Assembly: GCF_041296385.1 (NCBI RefSeq) | Contig: NC_091017.1 | Coordinates: 15,804,001-15,868,000, forward strand | Source: Aphelocoma coerulescens | Lineage: Eukaryota > Chordata > Aves > Passeriformes > Corvidae | Length of the DNA: 64,000 bases | Reading direction: 5' to 3' | Shown: positions 54,201-62,719 of the stretch, in pieces | Layout of the letters: every line of letters begins with the position of its first letter | Numbering within the stretch: position 1 is the stretch's first letter | Position numbers and translations under genes: made by a program | The notes under the pieces: generated by a model | Databases searched by the model: none | Told to the model about the DNA's origin: nothing | The model's input: the letters and a program-made list of their open reading frames with translations, nothing else

Positions 54201-57200
54201 TCAGAGTCAGTTTAGCTTATGCTGGGTGAGAGTGGCTCTGGCCTTCAAGTCCTTACTGAAGTTACCAAATTAATTGTATTTCAGGGCACCTACTTTATAT
54301 TTTGTGAAGGTATTCATGACTGTTAATGTTTTATTAAAAGTGCTCAGTGTCTTAGCAGGGTGTTATTCACCCATGTGCAATGTTTTAAAATGTGTTAGAA
54401 TTTGCTTTTTGTGTGTATAGTCTTTTCTTTCTTATAGGTTTGTTTTATTTATTTACAAATGTAGTAATTCTCTTTGTCAGCCACCACATGCTGGAAAGTT
54501 ATTGTCTGTGTTAAAACACATGCCTCAGAAGTATGGACCTGATGCCTTCTTCAACTTTCCAGGAAAAAGTGCTGCAGTATGTAGATATTTTAAGTTTCTT
54601 GTTGTTTGTTCATTGTTCTATTAAGGCCCTTGGTTATTTTCATTTGTGGTGTTCTTTGTCTCATCTGTCGCTGTCATAGAGTTTTAACCAAATTTTGTTT
54701 TCTGCCTGACACCTACACTAGTGCCTGAATAATCATGTTTATAATAGATGTGCAATATCACTACAGAAGGACAAATACTATTTCATAAAGAATGGATACA
54801 AATGAGGCTGCTTTTTTATATTTTGTAATTTTTTTTCAGACTGGTTCAGTTAAATCTTGTTGCAAGGAGAATATACCTGCTTTTCACTCTAGATGCTTAT
54901 GAGAAATCTTTGAGAAAGCGTTGTTCCTACATGTTTGTAGGCTGAATAATACTGAAAAGGATTAAATTTAGCAATGATTAGTCTTTTTGTAATTGTTCAT
55001 GTGACTAAGTTTTGTGGTGTTCACTTGAAAAAGAATTGAAACTGAATAGGCATTTGGAAAACCCTGTGCAGAATCTTCTGTTGGAATTCAAGTATGTCAA
55101 CACTTTTGCTTCTACAATTGAAGAATGAAAAATTGTGTTCAAAATTTCATGCTTAATTCAGAATAAGATTTGAATAAGATTTATCAGATGACTCTTGGCA
55201 GTTTTCTTCACATAAACCCATTAGCTTTCTGCCTTGGTGGCTTGAGATTGAATTTCACCAACTTGATGACATAATGAATTTTTTTGAATGGAAACTTTGG
55301 AGACTGAAAAATGCAGACTATTAGAAAAGTGCTCCTGCAGTTTTATCACATGCAGCAGAACTTGGCAATAGACAGACATGTTTTTGTTCATTTTGGTTAT
55401 TCATGGTTTTGTATTTAACTTCTGGTTTGTATTTAACTTCTGTTAATTACGTTGAATGCTTGAACCATATGTTATGATATTGGGGTGCCTCAGTAACCTT
55501 TATGTGCATATTTTTATATATATTTAAATTAAGAAGTCTAAGAAATTATTTACTATAATTACTCTGTGATCCATTGTGAGTAAAGTCAAGTGATAGTGCT
55601 ACCGGTTCCCAAGAGCTGGGTGCAAAGACAGGGAGACTGGTTAGCTGGCTGGTATAGAGAAGGATTTATAGCATTTTGTTTGGACAGGAGTAGCTGAATG
55701 GAGCATGGGAACATAACAAGTCTGGAGTCACTTTGGTTCTTTGATGTTTTTTTATTCATTGGCATTGTTGATCAGAGGTTATGGCAATCTTAATTGAAGT
55801 GTGTATTGCAAACCTGTGCAGAAAACCAGTAGAAAGTTAATAGTAATATAAAAAAACCCCAACTTAACAAAAAACGAAAAAAACTAAACTCCAGCTGTTT
55901 GGAACAAAACAGCTGTTTTGTTTGTGTTGCCACACTGTTTGTAACTCAAGGGCTTTTGCACTAACAAACACAATGTTTGATATGAGGATTTTGCCTGGTG
56001 GGGGTTGTATTGTGTTTCTTTTGAGGAAGTTTATAATTCTGTCTTATTCTCACTGGAAGCCTACATAGATATGGATTTCAGGAGAGAAAATAATTTTTAA
56101 GTGAAATGTGGCCAGCTTTGCCTTCATGATCAGTTATTTTCCTGACTACCAGCACTATGTGAAAATGGATCTGATTATTCTGTCAGGTTGCCATAAAACC
56201 AAACCAACCTGAATTTCCATTTTGAGAAGTTGTTATTCCATAAGGCTTTCACTAAAGGATTTAAGTTTTGAAGCATAGGTTACTATTGATAATCTGTTTT
56301 GAGATATAAAGGTCAGTTTTAAAATATTTGGATTAATTAAATATTATATCAAATGCAAAGGGAACAGAAGTTAGGCCAGATTTTTTTCTTTAGTATAGAG
56401 AAACTGTACACATTTGCAGTGTATCTCTGTTTATCAGCATATATTTGTAGAGTGTATCTTAAGCTGCACACTTTTATGTTGATCTTTCTCCATTAATTAC
56501 TTTTTGCTTTCTTCAGGCTATTGCCTTACCTCCTATAGCCAAGTGGCCATACCAGAACGGATTTACTTTCCACACTTGGCTAAGAATGGATCCTGTAAAT
56601 AATATTAATGTGGATAAAGATAAGCCTTATTTATATTGGTGAGTATTCTGTAAAATTGATATTGCTGATGTTCAGTTTCTATTAATTGTTCAATGATTTC
56701 TGCATCCATTTGTGTCTGTGCTGATTTTGTTCTGATTTGTCAGTTTTCGAACAAACAAAGGACTTGGTTATTCTGCTCACTTTGTTGGAGGCTGCTTGAT
56801 TGTAACGTCCATAAAATCAAAGGGAAAAGGTTTCCAGCACTGTGTGAAATTTGATTTCAAGCCACAAAAGGTGAGTAAAAATAATAAAATCTTTCAAATA
56901 GGTTTCATGAATCTAAAATTGTAGTGCGGTGGTGTGTGGATGCTCAAAGGCAGGAGCAGAGGAATTTTCCAGCTGCTGAAGCATTTTGTGAAGTTTTTCT
57001 TTCTCATGCTTTAGCTGAGAAACAGTGAAAGATGGTTTTGTAAACTAATTCTCTATCTCTGCACCTGGGTTTTTTTTCCAGCCTTGTTTTGGTACTCTGG
57101 AAAAAATATTTTGAATGGGTGTTAGAGAACCTCAGCCAATCCGTCTAGGGGGTGGCTGGTCAAGTGACCAATCATATCATGCTCTCTCATGTATGAAGAT

Positions 57201-60200
57201 ATATAACCTAGTGTGTAAATAATAAAATAATTCCTTTTCTCCTTGGATTTGGAGTGCATCGTTTCTCACCGGTTCTCGGTAGAACAGTGACAGGGGTGTG
57301 TGTTGTAGCTGTTGATTAATCTCATCTTTCTGTAGAAAAACAGTTACAGTGGAATAAGCAAAACAAACTTGTGTTCTGAATCCTTACTTCTTTTTAATTT
57401 TACAACTAAAATATGAGCTGATTTTATTACTGGTGTTCAAGGCTGGCTTGTCTATTAGGTAGCGTTATGTGGTGTTGAAGGTTCCCTTTTCCACTTAGAT
57501 ATCCTGCTAATGTTTCTGGAACAACTGGTGTAAACATCTTGTGGGAGGACAGGCCTCCTCAGGAATTCCTTATCAGTAATCCCTTGCTGTAACTATGGCT
57601 TCTGTTTGTGATAATTTGACACACACAGCCTTTGAGAGGCTTTAGTCTGGAGCCATCCTTGCTCTTTGGAATGGCATTTGTAGTAGTCCATCATGCTAAG
57701 AGTAACCCAGTTTAGAACTTACTTACAGAGTGGTTTCAATGTAGATTTGGTTCAGCATTGTCATAAAGATTTCTTGAGTTATATACCATAAATACCTTTT
57801 AAGCTTCTGTGTGGAAAAAAGGGCATATTATCCTTTGACAAAGCAATGCAAGAAAACTCACCAGTGACTTATTAATCTTTTCTACTTAAAATACATCTTT
57901 CAGTCGTAATTTAATTCATATAAAGAGTTGAATTTGTTCTCCCATGCCCCACTTGAATGCTTAAGCTACTCCTAAGTGTCTATAGAATTACAGAAACTGT
58001 TTTTTTTATTGTTTAGTGGTACATGGTGACTATAGTGCACATCTATAACCGCTGGAAGAACAGCGAACTCCGGTGTTACGTGAACGGGGAGCTGGCATCT
58101 TACGGGGAAATAACGTGGTTTGTCAACACCAGTGATGTGAGTAATCCCTGCCCACTAATGTCTGTAGCTGATCATCTTGATGGATTACATAGACATTCTT
58201 TGCCATTTTGTCCATAAACCTCCCCCATTTTATGCATTTTTACAAAATTTTGAAATAAAAATAGTAACTTTCTGGTAGAGGAGTAAGTTGTGCTTTTATA
58301 CATATGAAACTTGTTAAAATTTATCTCTGCTGCGACAATCAAATACTTGTTAATGTAAAAATATTCCCTGATAAAATGCATATTTTTTGCATGATTTGCT
58401 TGTGTAGCATGGACTAAACCCTGATACTGGGTTCTCTTTTCTGTTTTCAGACATTTGATAAATGTTTCCTGGGTTCTTCAGAAACAGCAGATGCCAATCG
58501 AGTGTTTTGTGGGCAGATGACATCTGTTTACCTTTTTAGTGAGGCTCTCAATGCTGCTCAGATCTTTGCCATTTATCAGCTCGGCCTGGGATATAAGGTA
58601 CCTTAGAATTGACTTTTAAGTTTAATTCTGCTATGAGTCCTTATGGTAGGTGGTAAGAATGTGTTCCCAAAAAAATATTTTATGGTGTAATCTTTTTTAT
58701 TAAACTCTTCCATGTTTCTTCAGTAAGCTTATGTATGGCCTTACAAGCTACAACTAAGCATTAATTCAGTTTCTTGGTATCTTATTAAACAAAAAGAATG
58801 GTGCTCCTGTTTGCTTCTCAAAATTTCTGTGTTGGTGGTTGGCAGAGGGAGAACACAACTGTTATCTCTGGTTCACTTTTTTGTTGAGGCTGAAAACCTT
58901 AGATCAAGTATGATGTATTTGTTTTAGAAATGTGGCTTTATAGTTGCTTGTTCTAGTGGGGTTTTGTTAATGTGTGAAGTTAGTGCTGAGGATTAGTTTT
59001 GTTGCAGTGATTTATTATTTGTTTTGCCATAGCCTGAGGGGCACTAATTGAAGGCTGTTATTCCCCAGCAGCTGTACAAATATACGCTAAAAAAAGATGG
59101 TTCCTTTTCTATCTGCTCCTCAATTATTGATTCCTTCTGAGTGAACATTGCTGACAGTCCTGCTGTTTCTGAGCTGATGTGGTTCTTTTACATTACCCAC
59201 CATCTTGGCAATGACACTCTTCAGGGGCCAAAAAAATTCTGCCATTTTAATTCTGTAAAATTGACTTTGAGTCTTATGAGTCTTTGGTTCTTATGAGAAC
59301 CTTTCTTTATGAAATGCTACTTGATTAAAGAAACAATGTTTTAATAATTTTTTTCAATAGTTGTTCTGGACTGTATCTTCAGTGTGCTTAATGTAATTTT
59401 TTTCTTCTTGCCTTCCTCAACCCTGCTTCCCAATCCAGGGAACGTTCAAGTTCAAGGCAGAAAGTGATCTCTTCCTCGATGAACATCACAAATTGTTGCT
59501 ATATGATGGCAAACTCTCCAGTGCTATTGCTTTTATGTACAATCCAAGGGCTACAGATGCACAGCTGTGTCTAGAGTCATCCCCTAAGGATAACCCTTCT
59601 ATTTTTGTTCATTCACCACATGCCCTCATGCTGCAGGTAAATCAACATTGTCATAGATTTGGAGGATACAAATGATTTCTGTCTGAAAACCAAAAATCCA
59701 GTTTTATAGGGATTTGGATAAGAGATAGAATTGCTTGTAGGTTGGGGTTTTTTGGGTTGGCCCTGCCCTTGTTTCTTGAACTAAAGATGATGCCCAAGAA
59801 TCCTAAGAAAAAAGTTTATTCTGTGAATAAATACAAATGCTGTATTAGCATTGAAAAAAAATCCTTCTTCCTCACTTCTCACATGTTCACTCCCCTACAG
59901 ATGTTCCCTATCTCCCATCCTTTGCCCTGTTGATGTGAAATCCTTTTCTTCCCTGTGCTTTGAATGCTACCTTCTGTAGATTCACCTGAGGATCTACACT
60001 GTAGATCTGTACCTAAAGGTACCTGTATCTAAAGCAGTAGGTCAGACATACTGGACATTTATTGTGACTGTGGCAGTCAGTTCGTTCTTCTTGCTGTTTC
60101 TTTTTATTTGGTAATAGTACAGTTTTTATATTGAAGAAATAAAAGCTGTTTTTAATGTACTTCTTACCGGTTTTTGAGGGAGGTTTCAATATTTCTCATT

Positions 60201-62719
60201 TCTTCTTTGTCAGGATGTGAAAGCGGTCTTAACGCACTCTATCCAAAGTGCCCTGCACTCCATTGGAGGAGTGCAGGTGCTTTTCCCTCTCTTTGCACAG
60301 TTGGATTATAGGCAATATTCCTCAGACCATATTGACACAACTGTTTGGTGAGTGCATGAACTTACTGTGTCCTGGGCTTTGTTCCTTTGAAATAAAGGAA
60401 ATTGCTTTATCAAATGGCAGAGTAGTTTGCATTGTCTTGTGCAACAATAAATTACATCTTACAACAGAAGGGTTACAGGCAGGACCTCAAAGTGATGTAC
60501 TTGTTTGCACGAAATGTTCTGTGAAAGCTCACAGAGAATCAAAATGTACTCAGATTTTTTATTTGACAATGTTGTTTTTTTTTGTTTTTTTAAGCAGAAT
60601 TATGGATAATTCTCTTGAGCTTATTCCTGTCATGGAGAGAATTCTCTCAGGAAGGCTTCAAGAGAAACTCCAGAAAGGATGAATTTTTCAGCTACATGAA
60701 GTCATTCCTTGGAATTTCTCTTCTTTTTTTTTTAACCTTCAGATTTTTGGAAGATACTGTTACTTAGTGTTGCTGCTAGACTTTTCCTCTGGTTTGAGCT
60801 CTGTTTCAACTCCATCCAACTTCTGATCATCCAGGCACAGAAGCTGGTGGAGCTCCTAAGCTAGAGAGCAGCAGTAAAAGCAAAGGGATTGCTTTTTAGA
60901 ATTCTGCTGTAATTTGCTCTGTTTTGTTACATTTTTAGTTTCATGACTGTTTCAATATGATGTGTATCCATATTGTTGCTTAAAAGGAATGGTCACAATA
61001 TTCCTTCAGCCCATTTCTTTGTGTCTGGTGTCTCCTGAGCTGGCTCAGGCTTGGGCATCTATGTGATAAGTCAGGGATTTGATTCAGTTGCAAATTGGCT
61101 CAGCAATACAGGGGTTTTCAACTGGTTAAATTCTTGATCCACAGGCACTAGTGCCTTGACAGGAATATTTCCTCTGGCAGCAGTACAATAGCAAAGCTGT
61201 GTCTAGAAGAATATCTGCTCATCTGATAGCGTAAGAAGCAGAATGGCAATTGTTACTGACTTTGCAGAAGTTTGGAAGTGAAATATGAAGAGGGAAGTCC
61301 AAACTTAACTGTTGCCTTTTTGCAAGAATTCAGAAGGATTTTGCTTTTGTATGGTTATCTCAGAATCCAGAATTCCAAGTTAGAAAAGCATGAATAAAAT
61401 CAAGAAGTTTTCTGAAGCAAGCTTTCAAAATTTAGTCCTGCTTTTTGTTTTAAAAGTTCTGATTTGAACATTTGTGTAACACGTCTCTCTGGGTTGTGTA
61501 GTGGAAGTGTTAATTTGGAAATACTTTGTCTTGTTGTAACCCTTTAAAACATTTTTGTTTACTAAACCATGTTTTCCAGTTCTACTTTACTGGCATTCAT
61601 CATGGAGTTGTTGAAGAACTCTATTGCTATGCAAGAGCAGATGCTTTCCTGTAAAGGCTTCCTTGTAATAGGATACAGCCTGGAAAAGGTAAAGTAAATC
61701 TTTCTTGATGTCTTACATTAATGTTAAATTTTTTTTGAGATAAATACTTTTCCCAGACTGTTGCAGGGCTCTCCTTAGGCTGATCTTCTTTTGCAGTCTT
61801 CCAAAGCCCACATTTCCAGAGCTGTACTAGAACTTTGCCTTGCCTTCTCGAAATACCTGAGCAACTTACACAATGGGGTGCCCTTGCTGAAGCAGCTGTG
61901 TGATCATGTTCTCCTGAATCCTGCAATATGGATTCATATCCCAGCACAGGTAAAATTGCTTGTTTTTATCAATAAGGTATCTTATGGTGTATTGATTTGG
62001 GAGTGTTGAAACTAAGCCTAAGAATTATGGATTCTGGCTATGCAACAGAAGTCATCCAGGAATTGTTTTCGAGCTCTGCTTTGCTGCATATAGTTGTCAA
62101 GTTTTGCAGACTCCCAAGGCTTTCTGGGAGTTGGGAGACTTGCAGTGGTCTGCAGAACAGAGTTGTGACTTTTGACCCAGACTGAGAAGGAGGTTTGGAT
62201 GGGTTAGTTGGCAAAAACTCAGCAATTTTTGAAGAGGCAATTATCTTGGGTGTCAGATTTTAAGTCTTAATATAAATTGACAGTGAGTATTTTTGTTTTG
62301 GTGAATCTCTGTTCTCTGAGAGTGAACAATTTTGATCAAAACTTGCCAGCTGAAACCTTTTTACCAGCACTGTACAGTTTCAAAAATATAATGAAATTTT
62401 TCATCCATTTGCAGAGGTTTTAAGACTAACCTATGCAGAGAAAAACCTATTTCTTTAAGGCATTTTGATAGATGAAATTTAGGAATTTAGTTGTCTGACA
62501 TGCTGCAATTCAGGTGTGATGATTTTTGTTTTCCTGACTGGGTGTTGTAGGTTCAGCTGACCCTGTACACTTACCTGTCTACGGAGTTCATTGCCACTGT
62601 TAACATATATGGAGCAATCCGGCGGGTTGGGACAGTGCTTTTGGTCATGCACACCCTCAAGTATTATTACTGGGTGGTGAACCCTCAGGATCGCAGTGGA
62701 ATTACTCCCAAGGGCATAG
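12020..62719 (+). CDS. LRBA: LRBA, lipopolysaccharide-responsive beige-like anchor protein (5' part, 13 coding exons)
   Basis: The coding exons are 12020-12238, 51827-52058, 52203-52303, 54481-54576, 56517-56638, 56744-56870, 58017-58136, 58451-58597, 59439-59636, 60214-60347, 61580-61688, 61797-61949 and 62551-62719. They total 1927 nt (642 codons plus 1 nt) with no stop, every junction is phase-compatible and every intron is GT-AG. The product closely matches vertebrate LRBA: start MASE, exon 3 [12 protein letters not shown], exon 6 [17 protein letters not shown], exon 14 [18 protein letters not shown] is the paralogue and shares this architecture, but the N-terminus and detailed residues fit LRBA. 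LRBA is a BEACH-family scaffold on endosomal and Golgi-derived vesicles; in T cells it binds the CTLA4 tail and prevents its lysosomal degradation. Seen here are the leader (1-73), a helical segment (about 74-216), a ConA/LamG-like domain (about 217-388) and the start of the following helical region. PH, BEACH and WD40 domains lie downstream of the window. Confidence 0.97.
13608..13618. repeat. Poly-G tract (11 G) in intron 2
   Basis: An uninterrupted G run not associated with a recognisable CR1 copy. Confidence 0.9.
14336..14352. repeat. Poly-T tract (17 T) in intron 2
   Basis: An uninterrupted T run followed by AATAG; no element attached to it is recognisable. Confidence 0.85.
17569..17606 (+). 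repeat. Old CR1/L3-type 3' tail
   Basis: GAGCTGGATGGACCACGGGC followed by CTGACCCAGTAGTGCT resembles the 3' tail (CTGGATGGACC..TCTGACCCAGT) shared by ancient amniote CR1/L3 elements. Only the tail is recognisable. Confidence 0.5.
20281..20357. repeat. A/C-rich low-complexity tract
   Basis: About 75 bases made almost only of A and C (AACCAACCAACC, CCCAAACAACCC), i.e. a purine/pyrimidine-skewed simple repeat. Confidence 0.8.
22627..23193 (+). repeat. CR1 copy with reverse-transcriptase remnant and internal deletion
   Basis: The frame at 22715-23005 encodes a degraded piece of CR1 ORF2 reverse transcriptase (landmarks [24 protein letters not shown] and [12 protein letters not shown], where the family has YLDFSKAFDT). 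After GGATGGACCACTCACTGGATAA the sequence jumps straight to the CR1 3' end (TTGCCCAGAGAAGTTGTGG through GATGATCTTTAAGGTCC). The rest of ORF2 is therefore missing. It is non-functional. Confidence 0.88.
24588..24836 (+). repeat. CR1 3' fragment with expanded poly-G
   Basis: A sense CR1 tail: AGATTAGATGTCAAGAAG, GGTTGCCCAGAGAGGTTG, ACTAGATGATGTTTAGGGC, ending CCATTCTGTGATTCTGTG. The short G run normally present before TTGGAACTAG has grown to 15 G (24756-24770). Confidence 0.9.
33283..33410 (-). repeat. CR1 3' fragment
   Basis: An inverted CR1 3' end: TCACAGAATCATAGAATGG, TTTAGGTTGGAAGGGAC, CTGCCATGGCCAGGGACACC, ACTAGACCAGGCTGCTC. About 130 bp, 5'-truncated. Confidence 0.9.
34649..35075 (+). 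repeat. CR1 3' fragment
   Basis: A sense CR1 copy of about 430 bp: GGAGCACCTTTCCCACGGGG, AGGCTGGAGAAG, GGTTGCCCAGAGAAATAG, CCTGCCCATGGCAGGG, ending in CCATTCTGCGATTCTGTG. Confidence 0.9.
36892..37197 (-). repeat. CR1 3' fragment
   Basis: An inverted CR1 copy of the same type as 6482-6734: ACACAGAATTGTTAAGGTTG, GAGTCCAACCACTAACTC, CCTGGGCAGCCTGTTCC, GGAAGAGACCAACCCCCATC. Confidence 0.9.
37900..38296 (+). repeat. CR1 3' fragment
   Basis: A sense CR1 copy closely related to 10437-10963: TCTTATGAGGAGATGCAG, GGTGGGTGCCCAGAGGATGG, GGAACAGGCTACCCAGGC, CAATTCTGTGATCAC at the end. Short open frames in it are repeat-derived. Confidence 0.88.
38542..39409 (+). mobile_element. Probable solo LTR of an avian endogenous retrovirus
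   Basis: An 868-bp block beginning TGTGAGAATG and ending CCCACTACA (TG...CA ends). It has a TATA-like CATATTTAAG near 38728, a GC-richer middle and an AATAAA near 39222. The wording (GTGTGGCCAGGTTTTGGTAG at one end, CAGCCAGGGTCAACCCACTA at the other) is familiar from songbird LTRs. I did not see a convincing target-site duplication, and no gag, pol or env sequence adjoins it. Short open frames inside are not genes. Boundaries are approximate. Confidence 0.6.
41963..42004. repeat. A-rich (AAAAC)n tract
   Basis: AAAAACAAAACAAAACAAAA-type repeats ending in a pure A run. A 17-T run lies about 50 bp upstream (41900-41916). Confidence 0.85.
42958..43062. repeat. Local tandem duplication, 53-bp period
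   Basis: GGAGAAAAATATAGGGATAT plus ATTG occurs at 42984-43007 and again, unchanged, at 43037-43060. Both copies are flanked by ATGTACTCA repeats. A very young or slippage-prone minisatellite. Confidence 0.9.
43480..43501. repeat. (AT)n microsatellite
   Basis: An alternating AT run of about 20 bases with one C interruption. Confidence 0.85.
45534..45584 (-). repeat. CR1 3' terminal fragment (about 50 bp)
   Basis: GTCATAGAATCACAGAACGG followed by TTGGAGGGGACCTTAAAGAT is the inverted CR1 3' end. The copy is very short. Confidence 0.85.
46106..46126. repeat. Poly-C tract
   Basis: Two C runs (7 and 10 C) separated by ACAT. Confidence 0.85.
50175..50199. repeat. Poly-G tract in intron 2
   Basis: Five G, six T, then 14 G. 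Not attached to a recognisable CR1 copy. Confidence 0.85.
51827..52058 (+). CDS. LRBA: LRBA coding exon 3
   Basis: Acceptor ttttctctgatag, donor GCAG|GTACAG, ends in phase 1. It encodes residues 74-150 plus the first base of codon 151, starting [19 protein letters not shown]. The segment is alpha-helical and armadillo-like ([20 protein letters not shown]). It continues the exon 2 reading exactly, across an intron of about 39.6 kb. Confidence 0.97.
52203..52303 (+). CDS. LRBA: LRBA coding exon 4
   Basis: Acceptor is a long T-rich tract ending ctttttag; donor TGG|GTAAAA. It enters in phase 1 and ends in phase 0, encoding residues 151-184 ([20 protein letters not shown] then [14 protein letters not shown]). 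It is preceded by a 144-bp intron. Confidence 0.97.
52304..54480 (+). other. LRBA: LRBA intron 4
   Basis: 2,177 bp of AT-rich sequence. A 79-codon open frame at 54034-54273 matches nothing I know. No repeat family is recognised. Confidence 0.9.
54481..54576 (+). CDS. LRBA: LRBA coding exon 5
   Basis: Acceptor ctctttgtcag, donor GCA|GTATGT, 96 nt, phase 0 at both ends. It encodes residues 185-216, [20 protein letters not shown] then [12 protein letters not shown]. Because it is a phase 0/0 exon, skipping it would remove 32 residues without a frameshift. Confidence 0.97.
54577..56516 (+). other. LRBA: LRBA intron 5
   Basis: 1,940 bp, AT-rich. A directly repeated TTTGTATTTAACTTCTG lies near 55408-55441. 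Otherwise nothing is recognised. Confidence 0.9.
56517..56638 (+). CDS. LRBA: LRBA coding exon 6 (start of ConA/LamG-like domain)
   Basis: Acceptor ttgctttcttcag, donor TTG|GTGAGT, ends in phase 2 inside a Cys codon. It encodes residues 217-256, beginning [15 protein letters not shown]. The motif [11 protein letters not shown] is the typical first strand of the concanavalin A-like lectin/laminin G fold in the NBEA/LRBA family. Confidence 0.97.
56744..56870 (+). CDS. LRBA: LRBA coding exon 7 (ConA/LamG-like domain)
   Basis: Acceptor tctgatttgtcag, donor AAG|GTGAGT. It completes the split Cys codon and encodes residues 257-299, [16 protein letters not shown] through FDFKPQK. The alternating hydrophobic pattern ([21 protein letters not shown]) fits beta strands of the lectin-like sandwich. 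The intron before it is only 105 bp. Confidence 0.97.
56871..58016 (+). other. LRBA: LRBA intron 7
   Basis: 1,146 bp, containing the short LTR-like element at 57120-57292. The remainder shows nothing recognisable. Confidence 0.9.
57120..57292 (+). mobile_element. Short LTR-like element in LRBA intron 7
   Basis: A 173-bp block with TGT...ACA ends. It has CCAAT motifs at about 57136 and 57168, a TATA-like ATATATAA at about 57200, and AATAAA at 57221, followed by a T-rich tract and TCTCGGTAGAACAGTGACA. The order CCAAT-TATA-AATAAA-CA is that of a complete small LTR in the same sense as LRBA. No clean target-site duplication was seen. Confidence 0.5.
58017..58136 (+). CDS. LRBA: LRBA coding exon 8 (ConA/LamG-like domain)
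   Basis: Acceptor ttttattgtttag, donor GAT|GTGAGT, 120 nt, phase 0 at both ends. It encodes residues 300-339, beginning [20 protein letters not shown]. The motif [12 protein letters not shown] is the hallmark strand-turn-strand of LamG/pentraxin-like domains (an xVNGxx core). Confidence 0.97.
58137..58450 (+). other. LRBA: LRBA intron 8
   Basis: 314 bp, AT-rich, nothing recognised. Confidence 0.9.
58451..58597 (+). CDS. LRBA: LRBA coding exon 9 (end of ConA/LamG-like domain)
   Basis: Acceptor ttttctgttttcag, donor AAG|GTACCT, 147 nt, phase 0 at both ends. It encodes residues 340-388, [19 protein letters not shown] through YQLGLGYK. The [16 protein letters not shown] stretch is the closing G-x-hydrophobic-x-hydrophobic-F strand of the lectin-like fold. 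Confidence 0.97.
58598..59438 (+). other. LRBA: LRBA intron 9
   Basis: 841 bp, AT-rich, nothing recognised. Confidence 0.9.
59439..59636 (+). CDS. LRBA: LRBA coding exon 10
   Basis: Acceptor tcccaatccag, donor CAG|GTAAAT, 198 nt, phase 0 at both ends. It encodes residues 389-454, [18 protein letters not shown] through [11 protein letters not shown]. It links the lectin-like domain to the helical region that follows. Confidence 0.97.
59637..60213 (+). other. LRBA: LRBA intron 10
   Basis: 577 bp, AT-rich, nothing recognised. Confidence 0.9.
60214..60347 (+). CDS. LRBA: LRBA coding exon 11
   Basis: Acceptor cttctttgtcag, donor TTG|GTGAGT, ends in phase 2 inside a Cys codon. It encodes residues 455-498, beginning [20 protein letters not shown], then [21 protein letters not shown]. 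This is the start of the helical region assigned to DUF4704 in this family. Confidence 0.97.
60348..61579 (+). other. LRBA: LRBA intron 11
   Basis: 1,232 bp, nothing recognised. An apparent open frame running from exon 11 into this intron is in a different frame from LRBA. Confidence 0.9.
61580..61688 (+). CDS. LRBA: LRBA coding exon 12
   Basis: Acceptor catgttttccag, donor AAG|GTAAAG, ends in phase 0. It encodes residues 499-535, [20 protein letters not shown] through GYSLEK after completing the split Cys codon. The content is helical. Confidence 0.97.
61797..61949 (+). CDS. LRBA: LRBA coding exon 13
   Basis: Acceptor tcttcttttgcag, donor CAG|GTAAAA, 153 nt, phase 0 at both ends. It encodes residues 536-586, [19 protein letters not shown] through [11 protein letters not shown]. 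It follows a 108-bp intron, one of the shortest in the gene here. Confidence 0.97.
61950..62550 (+). other. LRBA: LRBA intron 13
   Basis: 601 bp, nothing recognised. Confidence 0.9.
62551..62719 (+). CDS. LRBA: LRBA coding exon 14 (last in window)
   Basis: Acceptor gactgggtgttgtag, donor ATAG|GTATGT, ends in phase 1. It encodes residues 587-642 plus one base, [18 protein letters not shown] through SGITPKGI. The next codon should complete an Asp in exon 15, which is not found before 64000. Confidence 0.97.
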
